Source of the DNA: Verrucomicrobiota bacterium
GTDB taxonomy: Bacteria; Verrucomicrobiota; Verrucomicrobiia; Limisphaerales; J093
Direction: 5' to 3'
Assembly (NCBI GenBank): GCA_029556615.1
Contig: JAKQDD010000021.1
Span: forward strand, 1-62,002
Length of the DNA stretch: 62,002 nt
The notes below the pieces were generated by a model that did not search any database, had not been told where the DNA came from, and saw only the letters and a list, made by a program, of their open reading frames with translations. The translations under genes were made by a program, and so were the position numbers. The stretch's first letter is position 1; each line of letters opens with the position of its first letter. Positions 50,504 to 59,354 of the stretch are shown here, one piece after another.

Positions 50504-50771
50504 GCTGTTCGATAATGGGGCGGAGGACATCCTCCCCTACTTGGACCTTGCCAAGGCCGTGCGTCCCGGTCACGAGGCCAAACGGGTCAATGTGGATTTC
50601 CCGCAATGGATGTTGGCAAGGCTCGACCTCGAGGCGGACCGGTTGGGAGTGCCCAGGCAGTCGCTGATCAAGGTCTGGATTGCCGAGCGGCTCACCCGAA
50701 CCAAGCAGAGGAGATCAGCCGAACCATCCGCTCCACCGAACCGCCGCCTCGCATCGCGCTCTCGCGTGTGA
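50481..50771 (+). CDS. brnA: BrnA-family ribbon-helix-helix antitoxin with repeat-derived tail
   Basis: A 96-residue CopG-like antitoxin. KRVNVDFPQWMLARLDLEAD followed by RLGVPRQSLIKVWIAERL is the ribbon-helix-helix that binds DNA and represses the operon. The last about 22 residues (SAEPSAPPNRRLASRSRV) are encoded by a dispersed repeat that has replaced or extended the normal end. The start overlaps brnT. The antitoxin core is intact. Confidence 0.88.
   Translation: MKAEELDRLFDNGAEDILPYLDLAKAVRPGHEAKRVNVDFPQWMLARLDLEADRLGVPRQSLIKVWIAERLTRTKQRRSAEPSAPPNRRLASRSRV
50721..50770 (+). repeat. AACCAGACGGT-GCGAAC-GG-GCC repeat, copy 3 (inside brnA)
   Basis: GAACCATCCGCTCCACCGAA then CCGCCGCCTCGCATCGCGCT. 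The same family as the units at 49444 and 50040, here read through as the brnA C-terminus. Confidence 0.5.
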
Positions 50772-50857
50772 CGCCATGCTCGCACGCGAGGCGCCGTGCC
50801 AACGTGCGTCTCCGGCGCCCGTCGGTGACTTCAGCGCTCGCCGCAAAGCACAATCGC

Positions 50858-52225
50858 ATGACGACAGACCGGGATGAACTCGTCTCAGCCGCTCTGGGTC
50901 GCCGGCGCTTCTTGCAGCACAGTGCCGTGGTCCTCGGCGCGACCGTTGCGCCGTGGGTCGTGCCGTTCCGCCTCGTTCGCGGCGGCGAAGGCTCGCCGAG
51001 CAACCAGGTCCGCATGGGCTGCATCGGCCTCGGCATTCAGGGCACCGGGAACATGCAGACGTTCCTCGGCCATCCCGAGGTGCGGGTGGTTGCGGTGTGC
51101 GACGTCCACGAAGCGCAGCTCCGGCAAGGCAAAGCGGCGGTGGACGCGTTCTACAGCAACCAGGACTGCTTGGCCTGCCGTGACTTCCGCGAACTGCTGG
51201 CGCACCCGGACCTTGACGCCATCCAGATCACGACGCCCGACCACTGGCATCCGCGGATCGGGATCGAGGCCGCCCGGCGTGGCAAGGCCCTCTATTACGA
51301 GAAGCCGATGGGCTGGAGTTTCCGCGCGGCCCAAGCCGTCGGGAAGGCGGTCCACGACCACAAGGTGGTCTTCCAGTTCGGCACCCAGCAGCGGTCCGGC
51401 GGGAACTTCCGGTTCGCCTGCGAGCTCGTCCGGAACCGGAGGATCGGTGAACTGAAGACGATTCTCGTCGGCGTGCCGGGCAGCGTGTCGTCCTGTCCGA
51501 TGCCCCCGGTCGAGCCCGTGCCCAAGGAATTGGACTACGATCTCTGGCTGGGGCCGGCGCCGCTCGCTCCGTACTCCTACCAGCGGTGCCGGCCCTACAC
51601 CCCGAAGGAGGGCTGGAGTGTGTGGTACAGCATCTCCGACTACTGCATGGGCATGATTGGCAACTGGGGGGTGCATCATCTCGACATCGCCCAATGGGGC
51701 AATGACACGGAGCAGAGCGGGCCCGTGGAGGTCGAGGGCACCGCCGATTTCCCCCGTGGACTGCTGACCGATTGCTGCGTGAGCTGGCGGGTCGAGAACC
51801 GTTACGCCAACGGGGTCACCTTGGTCCACATGGACGACGCCACCAGCAGGCGGCATCCGCGCCAACAAGGCGGTCACGGGCATGGCGTGCTCTTCCTCGG
51901 TTCCGAAGGCTGGGTTCATGTCGATCGCAGCGGTCTGGATGCCGGGCCCAAGTCCCTCCTGGACTGGAAGCCGGGATCGGATGACGTCCGGCTCTATCGG
52001 AGTGACAATCACCACGGCAATTTCATCGACGCCATCAAGCGCCGGAAGCCGCCGGCCGCGCCGATTCACAACGCGGTGCGAACCGAGGCGCTCTGCCAGC
52101 TTCAGCTCATCGCCGCCAAACTCAGGCGCAAGCTGCGCTGGGATCCGGTCCAAGAGGACTTCGTGGATGACCCCGAAGCGTCCGCCATGCTCGACCGCCC
52201 GATGCGGGCGCCGTGGAGGATCTGA
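50858..52225 (+). CDS. Secreted Gfo/Idh/MocA-family oxidoreductase
   Basis: A 455-residue protein with a Tat-like signal (GRRRFLQHSAVVLGATVAPW), a nucleotide-binding GCIGLGIQGTGNMQTFLG, YYEKPMGWSF near residue 148 and VHHLDIAQWGND. It ends MRAPWRI like the paralogue at 37401. The ATG at 50858 gives a complete signal; the frame runs on to 50606 without similarity. A TIM-barrel/ceramidase fusion follows 40 bp downstream, probably in the same transcript. The substrate is unknown. Confidence 0.88.
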   Translation: MTTDRDELVSAALGRRRFLQHSAVVLGATVAPWVVPFRLVRGGEGSPSNQVRMGCIGLGIQGTGNMQTFLGHPEVRVVAVCDVHEAQLRQGKAAVDAFYSNQDCLACRDFRELLAHPDLDAIQITTPDHWHPRIGIEAARRGKALYYEKPMGWSFRAAQAVGKAVHDHKVVFQFGTQQRSGGNFRFACELVRNRRIGELKTILVGVPGSVSSCPMPPVEPVPKELDYDLWLGPAPLAPYSYQRCRPYTPKEGWSVWYSISDYCMGMIGNWGVHHLDIAQWGNDTEQSGPVEVEGTADFPRGLLTDCCVSWRVENRYANGVTLVHMDDATSRRHPRQQGGHGHGVLFLGSEGWVHVDRSGLDAGPKSLLDWKPGSDDVRLYRSDNHHGNFIDAIKRRKPPAAPIHNAVRTEALCQLQLIAAKLRRKLRWDPVQEDFVDDPEASAMLDRPMRAPWRI

Positions 52226-52265
52226 AGCGACCCTGGGCACTTCCGTCAGACCTCGATCTCGAATC

Positions 52266-54458
52266 ATGACATCTCCTTTCCTCTTGAGTCTGGCCAGCTT
52301 CGCCCTTGGAGGGCGCGTGTCAGCACGTGCCGGGTGTGTGCTGGCATTGGCTGCGCTCGGGTGCCTGGCTGGGCCGGCCGCCCTCGCCCAGACCTCGGAT
52401 CCTGCCGCGTGGCGGCTGGGCATCGCCGCGTGGAGCTTCAACCGCTACACCGTCTTCGAGGCCATTGACCGCACGGCCGCGCTGGGCCTTCGCCACCTCG
52501 AGGCCTTCGAGGGCCAGCGCGTGAATGCCGGCAGCGACATCAAGCTCGATGCCACCCTGTCGGACGCGGCGATCGCCGCGCTGCGCGCGAAACTCAAGTC
52601 GGCCGGCGTCACGCTCACCAGCCTCTACATTCATGAGCTGTCCTCGGAGGAACCCGTCTGCCGGCGCTCGTTCGAATTTGCGCGCAAGCTCGGCATCGAG
52701 ACGATCATTTCCGAGCCGGGGCCGGAAGCGCTCAACCTCATCGAGCGGCTCTGCGGCGAGTTTGGGATCAGCGTCGCGCTGCACAATCATCCGCAGGGCA
52801 GCTCGCGCTACTGGCATCCGCAGGAGGTGTTGAAGGTGCTCGAAGGTCGCAGCCCGCGCCTGGGCGCCTGCGCCGACCTCGGCCACTGGCAACGCTCCGG
52901 CATCAAGCCGGTCGATGGCCTCCGCCTGCTGGGCTCGCGCCTGGTCTCGCTCCACGTGAAGGACCTGAACGAAGCCGCCCCGAGCGGCCAGGACGTCTGG
53001 TGGGGCACCGGGCGAGGCGACATTGCGGGCGCGCTGCGCGAGGTGCATTGCCTGGGCGTGCGCCCGACCCTGTTCGCCATCGAGTACGAGCACAACTGGG
53101 ACGACAACCGCAACGACATCGCGCAGTGCGCCAGGTTCTTTGTCGAACAGGCCAAGGCGATCGAAGCGACCGCCCCGCGCCGCGACCCGCTGCTGGCCGG
53201 CTGGGCCGGCACGGACGTCACCCCGCCCCGCCCCGTGGCGCTCACCGGCCAACTGCACAAGCGCATCTCGACCGGTACCCGCGACCCGCTGACCGCCACC
53301 GTACTCGCGCTCGAAACGAGCGGCCCCGACGGCCGGCGCGAGCAGGCGCTGATGATTTCCGCCGACCTGATCATGATCCAGTGGGTGATACAGGATCGGC
53401 TCAAGGCGATGCTCGAGCCTCGTCTGTCGGACTTCGACACGGCGAAGCTGTTCCTTTTCGCCACGCACACCCACACCGGGCCGGGGCTGGTGGACACGAC
53501 CTTCGGCGACCTCTACGACGTCAGCAACGACCCGGGCGTGATGAAGGCGTCCGAGTATGCGGACTTCTTCCTCGAGCGTGTCGGGCGCGCGGCGGAGCAG
53601 GCGTGGAAGAGCCGGGGGCCTGCGCACATGGGCTGGGCCATGAGCCACATGGTCACCGGCCTGAACCGGCGGAGCGTGTATGCCGACGGCTCCGCGGTCA
53701 TGTACGGCGCCACGGCGGCGCCGAACTTCTCGCACATCGAAGGCGGCCTGGACACGGCCGTGGACGTGCTCGGGTTCTGGGGCGCGGACGGCAAGTTGTC
53801 CGGCGTGGTGGTCAACGTGGCCTGCCCGGCGCAGGAAACCGAAGGTCTCAGCGAAATCTCCGCCGACTTCTGGCACGACACGCGAGTGGCTCTGCGGGCG
53901 CGACACGGGCCCGGCCTGTTCGTTCTGCCGCAGTGCGCGCCAAGCGGCGATCTCTCCCCGCATCCGATCCACCGCCAGCGGGCCGAGCAGTTGATGGAAC
54001 AGCGGCGTGGGCTGTCGCGCCGGCAGGAAATCGCCCGTCGCCTCGCCAATGCGGTAGACGACGCCTTGCCGCTGGCCGAGGCGGTCCAAGCCGACCGGCT
54101 CGACTTCCGGCACGAAGTGGTTCTGGCGGACCTGCCGGAGCAGCATCCGGCGGTGCCGCCGTTTTACGAGACGGACTCGGTGCATCCGGCCGAGCTGCAC
54201 GTGCTGCGGTTGGGCGACGTGGCGATGGCCACGAACCCGTTCGAGCTCTTCCATGATTACGCCACGCGCATCGAGGCCCGCAGCGGCGCGCCGCTGACGA
54301 TGCTGGTGCAGATTTGCTCCGGCCACGCCGGCTACCTGCCCACGGAACGCGCCGTGAAGGGCGGCGGCTACAGCGCGGACAAGTTCATCGTCGGCCCCGC
54401 CGGCGGCCAGGTCCTGGTCGAGGAGTCCGTCAAGCATATCGACCGGTTATTCCGCTGA
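52266..54458 (+). CDS. Secreted fusion: sugar isomerase TIM barrel plus ceramidase-like domain
   Basis: A 730-residue protein. Signal peptide (AGCVLALAALGCLAGPAALA). Domain 1 (about 45-295) is a sugar phosphate isomerase/epimerase-like barrel: LGIAAWSFNRYTVFEAIDRT, ISVALHNHPQG, LGACADLGHW and LVSLHVKDLN. Domain 2 (about 305-725) resembles the N-terminal domain of neutral/alkaline non-lysosomal ceramidases: GTDVTPPRPVALTGQLHKRI, LFATHTHTGPG near residue 401 (zinc-binding His), VNVACPAQETEG and QICSGHAGYLPTERA. The frame is unbroken across the junction, with no internal start signal seen. This architecture was not expected. It follows a Gfo/Idh/MocA gene by 40 bp. Confidence 0.8.
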   Translation: MTSPFLLSLASFALGGRVSARAGCVLALAALGCLAGPAALAQTSDPAAWRLGIAAWSFNRYTVFEAIDRTAALGLRHLEAFEGQRVNAGSDIKLDATLSDAAIAALRAKLKSAGVTLTSLYIHELSSEEPVCRRSFEFARKLGIETIISEPGPEALNLIERLCGEFGISVALHNHPQGSSRYWHPQEVLKVLEGRSPRLGACADLGHWQRSGIKPVDGLRLLGSRLVSLHVKDLNEAAPSGQDVWWGTGRGDIAGALREVHCLGVRPTLFAIEYEHNWDDNRNDIAQCARFFVEQAKAIEATAPRRDPLLAGWAGTDVTPPRPVALTGQLHKRISTGTRDPLTATVLALETSGPDGRREQALMISADLIMIQWVIQDRLKAMLEPRLSDFDTAKLFLFATHTHTGPGLVDTTFGDLYDVSNDPGVMKASEYADFFLERVGRAAEQAWKSRGPAHMGWAMSHMVTGLNRRSVYADGSAVMYGATAAPNFSHIEGGLDTAVDVLGFWGADGKLSGVVVNVACPAQETEGLSEISADFWHDTRVALRARHGPGLFVLPQCAPSGDLSPHPIHRQRAEQLMEQRRGLSRRQEIARRLANAVDDALPLAEAVQADRLDFRHEVVLADLPEQHPAVPPFYETDSVHPAELHVLRLGDVAMATNPFELFHDYATRIEARSGAPLTMLVQICSGHAGYLPTERAVKGGGYSADKFIVGPAGGQVLVEESVKHIDRLFR

Positions 54459-54481
54459 CCCCAAACCGGACTGAGGGCGCA

Positions 54482-54503
54482 CCCGGATCCTCGCAAGGAC
54501 GCG
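54482..54503 (+). repeat. CGGATCCTCGC repeat, copy 4 (short)
   Basis: CCCGGATCCTCGCAAGGACG lies 24 bp after the fusion gene stop. It shares the first 13 bases with the other copies and then diverges. Confidence 0.5.
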
Positions 54504-54606
54504 TTGACATCGTGGGTCTCGAGAAGGCGCACGCACGATCCGGAACTTGACGTGCCGGGCACGGGTCCCAGACTGCGGTGACGCTATTCGAGAGGACTTC
54601 GAGCTC

Positions 54607-56565
54607 ATGAATTACCATCGGCTGGGATTGGCGGGAGTGTGGCTGGTGTGCGGCGCTGGGTTGTGGGGGGCTGAAGTGGGGCCCCCGGCACCGTTGCCGG
54701 ATCATCCGGGCAACATCCACGTGCTCGGGGAGGCGGTTCGTGTTCGCCGGCCTGATCGGTTTCCGACGGAGGCGGAGCGATGGCGGGTCTTGGACGAGAA
54801 GGGAGCGGTGTTGCGGACCGGGGCGATGCCGGGGGATGGCGGCGACCTCCGGTTGGAGGGGTTGGGGGTTGGGTGGTACCGGGTCGAATTCGGGACTGCG
54901 GAGCGGCCGGATCTGGCGTGGACGACCGCGGCAGTGCTGGGCCGGTTGAGGGCCAGGGTGCCGGAGGATTCGCCGGTCGCGGTGGACTCAGCGACCGCGT
55001 GGTTTGCGCGGAACGACCTGGAACATCAGAGGCGCCTGGCGAACCTGGCGGCGCTGGCGGGAGTGAGCTGGGTGCGGGACCGGCTGCGATGGGCGGACGT
55101 GCAACCGGCGGACGGAGCGCTGGTGTCGGAGGCCACGACCTACGACCTGTCGGCTGACGTGCAGCGGGCTGCGGGGCTGAATATCCTCCAGGTCTTTCAT
55201 GACACGCCGGCTTGGGCGCGCGAGGGCGGCGGAGGGGGCCGCTTCCCGCCGGATTTGCGTCGGGGCTACGACCTTTGTCGTGCGCTCGCGCAGCGTTTCC
55301 AGGGGCGTGTTGCCGCTTGGGAACCGTGGAACGAGGCCAATGTCTCGACGTTCGGAGGGCACACGGTGGACCAGATGTGTTCCTGGCAGAAGGCGACCTG
55401 GCTGGGGTTCAAGGCGGGAGATCCGAACGTCACGGTGGGATGGAATGTGACGACCACGGTTCCGACACCGGCGCAGACGGAGGGGGTGCTGGCGAATGAG
55501 ACGTGGCCGTACTACGACACGTACAACATCCACACGTACGACTTGTCGCATGGCTATGCCAAGGCATGGGCGCCGGCGCGGGAGGCGGCGGCGGGACGGC
55601 CGATTTGGGTGACCGAGGCGGACCGGGGCACGCCGCATTTGAAGAACCCGCCCTGGTACGACCAGGAACCGCGGTTGGAACGGCTCAAGGCCGAGTGGAT
55701 CCCGCAAGCCTACGCCAGCAGCCTGTACGCCGGGGCCGCGCGCCATTTCCACTTCATCCTGGGTCATTATCACGAACCGAATGCGGTGCAATTCGGCCTG
55801 CTGCGGCTGGACATGACGCCCCGGCCTGCGTACTGCGCGCTGGCAGCGGTGGGGCGATGTCTGGCCGGCGCGCGGGCGTTGGGTCGCTGGCAACCCGGTG
55901 GAGACGGTTGGGTGTACGCGTTCCGGGCGAGGCCGGATGGAGAGGAACGGGATGTCCTCGTCGCATGGGCTGAGAAGGAGGCGGATTGGGATGGGCGCGG
56001 CAAGGCGACGGCGCCGTGGAAACTCCCGGATGGAGTTCATGTGCAGGCGGTGGTCGACTATTTGGGACGGTCGCGGGATCCGGCGGTTCCGGCGCTGCTC
56101 TCATCGGCTCCGGTCTTTGTGGTGCTGCCTGCAGGAGAAGCGTCCCGGTTGCCGCTGGAACCGCCGCCATCGCCGTCCGTTCGCCGGCCGGGGACTCCAT
56201 CGCCCGTGGTGTTACAGGTTGCGGTTCCCGGAAAGGCCGAGGTTCGGGTCGAGGACCTGCCATGGTCAGAGGGTTACGCCTACCGGGTGGGGGCGGACCG
56301 GTCGCTCGCGTTCGATGTGCATGTGTACAATTTCGGTGCGGGACCGGCCCGTGGAACGCTGGGGGTCCGCCGGCAGCCGGGCGGGTGGAAAACCGTCCTC
56401 GAAAGCCCCGGCTTTTCGGTGGAACCGATGGGGCGGCAGACAGTCCGGGGGCGGTTGGATGTCGCGGCGGATTCAACAGTCGGCGACGGTTGGGTTGTGC
56501 TGGGTTCGGATGACGGGGGTCAGGACGGGCCAGTGATTGCTTTTCGCGTCCTGGTTCGCCCGTGA
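54607..56565 (+). CDS. Secreted GH39-like (clan A) glycoside hydrolase
   Basis: A 652-residue protein. Signal peptide (LGLAGVWLVCGAGLWGAE). A TIM barrel spans about 135-420: WVRDRLRWADVQP, AAWEPWNEANVSTFGG with the acid/base Glu in WNEAN (about 243), and PIWVTEADRG with the nucleophile Glu (about 336). The layout resembles GH39 xylosidase/iduronidase-type enzymes. C-terminal beta-sandwich strands end in a CARDB-like fold (LAFDVHVYNFGAGPARGTLG). The substrate is unknown. ATG at 54607. Confidence 0.75.
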   Translation: MNYHRLGLAGVWLVCGAGLWGAEVGPPAPLPDHPGNIHVLGEAVRVRRPDRFPTEAERWRVLDEKGAVLRTGAMPGDGGDLRLEGLGVGWYRVEFGTAERPDLAWTTAAVLGRLRARVPEDSPVAVDSATAWFARNDLEHQRRLANLAALAGVSWVRDRLRWADVQPADGALVSEATTYDLSADVQRAAGLNILQVFHDTPAWAREGGGGGRFPPDLRRGYDLCRALAQRFQGRVAAWEPWNEANVSTFGGHTVDQMCSWQKATWLGFKAGDPNVTVGWNVTTTVPTPAQTEGVLANETWPYYDTYNIHTYDLSHGYAKAWAPAREAAAGRPIWVTEADRGTPHLKNPPWYDQEPRLERLKAEWIPQAYASSLYAGAARHFHFILGHYHEPNAVQFGLLRLDMTPRPAYCALAAVGRCLAGARALGRWQPGGDGWVYAFRARPDGEERDVLVAWAEKEADWDGRGKATAPWKLPDGVHVQAVVDYLGRSRDPAVPALLSSAPVFVVLPAGEASRLPLEPPPSPSVRRPGTPSPVVLQVAVPGKAEVRVEDLPWSEGYAYRVGADRSLAFDVHVYNFGAGPARGTLGVRRQPGGWKTVLESPGFSVEPMGRQTVRGRLDVAADSTVGDGWVVLGSDDGGQDGPVIAFRVLVRP

Positions 56566-56590
56566 TGGGGTCGCAGAGCGAGGGGAATCA

Positions 56591-56862
56591 ATGAACACGG
56601 ATCGTGGCTTGATGGTTGTCTGGGGGTTGGCTGTGGCGGTTCTGGCAACAATTGGATCAGGTGCAATACCTTGTGAGCCGGCTGAAGGCCCACGGCGTCT
56701 ATGTTAACGTTAATCTTATAGACGGAATGGGGTTTTGTGGGTCGGATGAGATCGGATTTGAGGTTTTCAGCATTGGGGATTGGAAGAATCAACATGTGCT
56801 CGGGTACTTCAACGACACCGCGTTGAACCTCCAGAAGGAGTACGCCGCGACACGGGGGTGGG
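56591..56862 (+). pseudogene. Remnant of a secreted glycosidase-like gene
   Basis: ATG at 56591 begins a signal-peptide-like stretch (MVVWGLAVAVLATIGSGA) that stops after 38 codons. In another frame (about 56650-56850), LVSRLKAHGVYVNVNL and YFNDTALNLQKEYA match a segment of secreted GH-like proteins (usually ...HGIYVNLNLHV...LQKEYA). The pieces appear to be one gene with a frameshift and a deletion. It is cut off by the 95-bp hairpin repeat copy 3. Confidence 0.5.
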
Positions 56863-56867
56863 CTTTC

Positions 56868-56955
56868 AAATCCGCGAAAACCCCGGACTGGGCGGCTCAA
56901 GGCGCCTGGTCAAGCCCAGGAGGTTGAGCCGCAAAGGACGCTTACGCGCGGATTT
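56868..56955 (+). repeat. About 95-bp hairpin repeat, copy 3
   Basis: AAATCCGCGAAAACCCCGGA ... CGCGCGGATTT. It matches the copy at 48332-48426 closely, with inverted ends. It follows the glycosidase remnant and precedes gspF by 80 bp. Confidence 0.88.
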
Positions 56956-57035
56956 GGGGCGGGCTGCCGGACTTGCCTTTCTGCGGGAATGCGGAAACTT
57001 TTGGGCGTGAACGGTGATGAATCGATGGAATAGGT

Positions 57036-58307
57036 ATGCCGCAATTCACGTACAAGGCGCGTCGGCGCACGGGGGAGCTGGTGCAGGATGTGGTCGAGGC
57101 GCCGGACCGGCCGGCGGCGATTTCGCAGATTGAACGGCTGGGGTTGTTCCCGATGGCGGTGGATTTGGCGAAGGGGGTGGCGGCGCGTTTGGAGAGGACC
57201 GGGGGGCGATCCAGGGCGTCGGCGGGGGTTCTGCCTGTGATGTTGCGCGAGGTGCTGAACCGGAAGCGGCGTCCGAAGCTGCAGGAACTGGCCACATTCA
57301 CCCAGCAGCTGACGAATCTGTTGAAGGCGGGGATGCCGCTGGCGTCGGCGCTGAACAGCATGTCGCATCTGGACTCGAAGGGGATACCGTCCGAGGTGAG
57401 CAGGCAATTGCGTCAGGACGTGATGGAAGGCAAGAGCCTGTCGGACGCGATGGCGAAGCAGCCGCGGGTGTTTTCGGATCTGTTTGTGAACATGGTGCGG
57501 GCGGGCGAGCAAAGCGGCGCCCTGGTCGAGGTTCTCCAGCGGTTGGCGACGCATTTCGAGCGGTTCGCCGAGGTCCAGCAGAAGTTCGTGTCGGCGATGA
57601 TCTACCCGGCGGTGGTCTGTTCGGTGGGGGTTTGCATCATGATATTCTTCATGACCTTCATGCTGCCGAAGTTCATGACGATCTTCGAAGGCATGAAGGT
57701 GGAGCTGCCGCCGGCGACGAAAGCGCTGATCGGGCTGAGCCACTTTTTCTCCGGGTACTGGTGGCTGATACCGTGCGCGATCGTGGTGCTTTACATCATC
57801 TACCACCGGTACCAGGCGACGGAGTCGGGGCGTCGGACGATTGACCAGCTCAAGATGCGCGCTCCGGTGTTGGGCCGTGTGGTGCGGTTGAATCTGTTTG
57901 GCCAGTTTGCGCGCACGCTGGGGACGCTGCTGCAGAACGGGGTGCCGGTATTGACGGCGCTGCGGATCACGGAGCAGGTGATGCCCAACCGGATCATCCG
58001 GGAGGCCATTGCGCTGACGCGCGAGGAGGTCACGGACGGCAAGACCATTGCGCAGCCGCTGGCGCGGAGCAGGATTTTTCCGCAGCTCATGATTGACCTG
58101 ATCAAGATCGGGGAGGAGACCGGCGACGTGCCCGGGGCGTTGAACAACGTTGCTCACACCTATGAGAACGAGCTGAGCATCGCGTTGCGGGTGATGACGA
58201 ATCTGATCGAGCCTGCGCTGATCATTGTGATGGCGGTGGGGGTGGGCTTCCTGCTGTTCAGCGTGCTTTCCGCGATGTTTGCGATCACGGCCAACATTGC
58301 CCGGTGA
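57036..58307 (+). CDS. gspF: Type II secretion inner-membrane platform protein GspF
   Basis: A 423-residue protein with two T2SS_F domains: KLQELATFTQQLTNLLKAGM (about 88-107), then helices around VCSVGVCIMIFFMTFMLPKF, and the second domain LFGQFARTLGTLLQNGVPVL near 290 with a C-terminal helix LIEPALIIVMAVGVGFLLFS. It recruits the secretion ATPase GspE, which is not in the window. ATG at 57036 (MPQFTYKARRRTGE). First gene of gspF-H-I-J-K. Confidence 0.93.
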   Translation: MPQFTYKARRRTGELVQDVVEAPDRPAAISQIERLGLFPMAVDLAKGVAARLERTGGRSRASAGVLPVMLREVLNRKRRPKLQELATFTQQLTNLLKAGMPLASALNSMSHLDSKGIPSEVSRQLRQDVMEGKSLSDAMAKQPRVFSDLFVNMVRAGEQSGALVEVLQRLATHFERFAEVQQKFVSAMIYPAVVCSVGVCIMIFFMTFMLPKFMTIFEGMKVELPPATKALIGLSHFFSGYWWLIPCAIVVLYIIYHRYQATESGRRTIDQLKMRAPVLGRVVRLNLFGQFARTLGTLLQNGVPVLTALRITEQVMPNRIIREAIALTREEVTDGKTIAQPLARSRIFPQLMIDLIKIGEETGDVPGALNNVAHTYENELSIALRVMTNLIEPALIIVMAVGVGFLLFSVLSAMFAITANIAR

Positions 58308-58323
58308 TCCCGGGTGCATTCCG

Positions 58324-58968
58324 ATGGCAACGGCTGCTTTCAAGGACGGGCCGGCTGGCGCGCGGGAGCGCGCGGCGGGGGAGGTTGGCAGGGGGGCCGG
58401 GCCGGGCCGGGCCGGCTATACGCTCTTTGAGTTGCTGGTCGTCGTGGCGGTCCTGGGCATTGTCGCGTCGGTCGGCATTCCGGCGGTTTACCACAACGTG
58501 AAGAAGAGCCCGTTGCGGCAGGCGGTGAGTGATTTTGTGGAGGCATGTCGTCATGCGCGGATGATGGCGATCCTCGAGGGGCGCGCGTCGGAGGTGGTGA
58601 TTCGGGCCGGGGACGGGCGGGTGGCGGTTCAGCGGGCGGTGGACGTCGAGGGGGAATGGGGGAGTGGGATGGCGAAGGGCGGGGATGAGGAGGATGGGAT
58701 TGGGGAGGCGGCGGTGGTGGCGGAGGCGGCGCCGGCGGCGGCGGGTTCGGTGCGGGGCTTTGCGGCGCAGATACCGGAGAGTGTGGCTTTCCGGCAGCTG
58801 GTGGTGAACCTGAGGGACATGATGGATGCCGAGGAGGCGAGGGTGCGGTTTTATCCGAACGGCACGTGTGACGCGCTGCTGGCGAGCCTTTTGTCGGACC
58901 AGGGGGAGGAGCGGGTGGTGACGCTCGAGATCACGACGGGCCGCGAGAGCGTGGAGGTGGTGCGATGA
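58324..58968 (+). CDS. gspH: Pseudopilin GspH-like
   Basis: A 214-residue protein. Prepilin site at G-YTLFELLVVVAVLGIVASV (the Glu at +5 is present) after a long, Gly/Arg-rich leader of about 30 residues. A low-complexity segment follows mid-protein (MAKGGDEEDGIGEAAVV). Order and type I secretion-pilus layout suggest GspH. ATG at 58324; gspI overlaps its stop (ATGA). Confidence 0.75.
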   Translation: MATAAFKDGPAGARERAAGEVGRGAGPGRAGYTLFELLVVVAVLGIVASVGIPAVYHNVKKSPLRQAVSDFVEACRHARMMAILEGRASEVVIRAGDGRVAVQRAVDVEGEWGSGMAKGGDEEDGIGEAAVVAEAAPAAAGSVRGFAAQIPESVAFRQLVVNLRDMMDAEEARVRFYPNGTCDALLASLLSDQGEERVVTLEITTGRESVEVVR

Positions 58969-59354
58969 GGCCCGGGAGGCGTCAGCGGGCGTTCAGTCTG
59001 CTCGAAGTGCTGATCGCGATGGGGATCTTCTTCGTGGCGGTGTTTGCGATCCTGGGTTTGGTGTCACAGAATTTGCAGATTGCGCGGGGATTGCGGTTGG
59101 GGGACATCGACTTCACGAGCGTGGCGGCGGAGTTGGCGATGACGAACCGGCTCGAGGAGGGGGAGATGACGGGGGATTTCGGCGATCTGCATCCTGGGGC
59201 GACGTGGGCGGCGGTGACGACGCTGTATTCCTCGAACGGGCTGTACCAGGTGGACATCGCGGTGGACTGGCCGGACAACGGCCTGCTGAAGAAGAAGGAG
59301 GTGAGCATTTTGCTCTACCGTCCGGACTCAGCGATGCGCGGGAGGTTTCGATGA
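58965..59354 (+). CDS. gspI: Pseudopilin GspI
   Basis: A 129-residue minor pseudopilin. The prepilin site is RA-FSLLEVLIAMGIFFVAVF; the residue before the cleavage is Ala instead of the usual Gly. Size, position and the following GspJ/GspK fit GspI, a member of the pseudopilus tip complex. ATGA overlaps on both sides. Confidence 0.85.
   Translation: MRPGRRQRAFSLLEVLIAMGIFFVAVFAILGLVSQNLQIARGLRLGDIDFTSVAAELAMTNRLEEGEMTGDFGDLHPGATWAAVTTLYSSNGLYQVDIAVDWPDNGLLKKKEVSILLYRPDSAMRGRFR

Noticed and set aside
52320..54437. Minus-strand open frame of 705 codons opposite the fusion gene
   Set aside because: Arg/His-rich shadow; the fusion gene has signal peptide and motifs.
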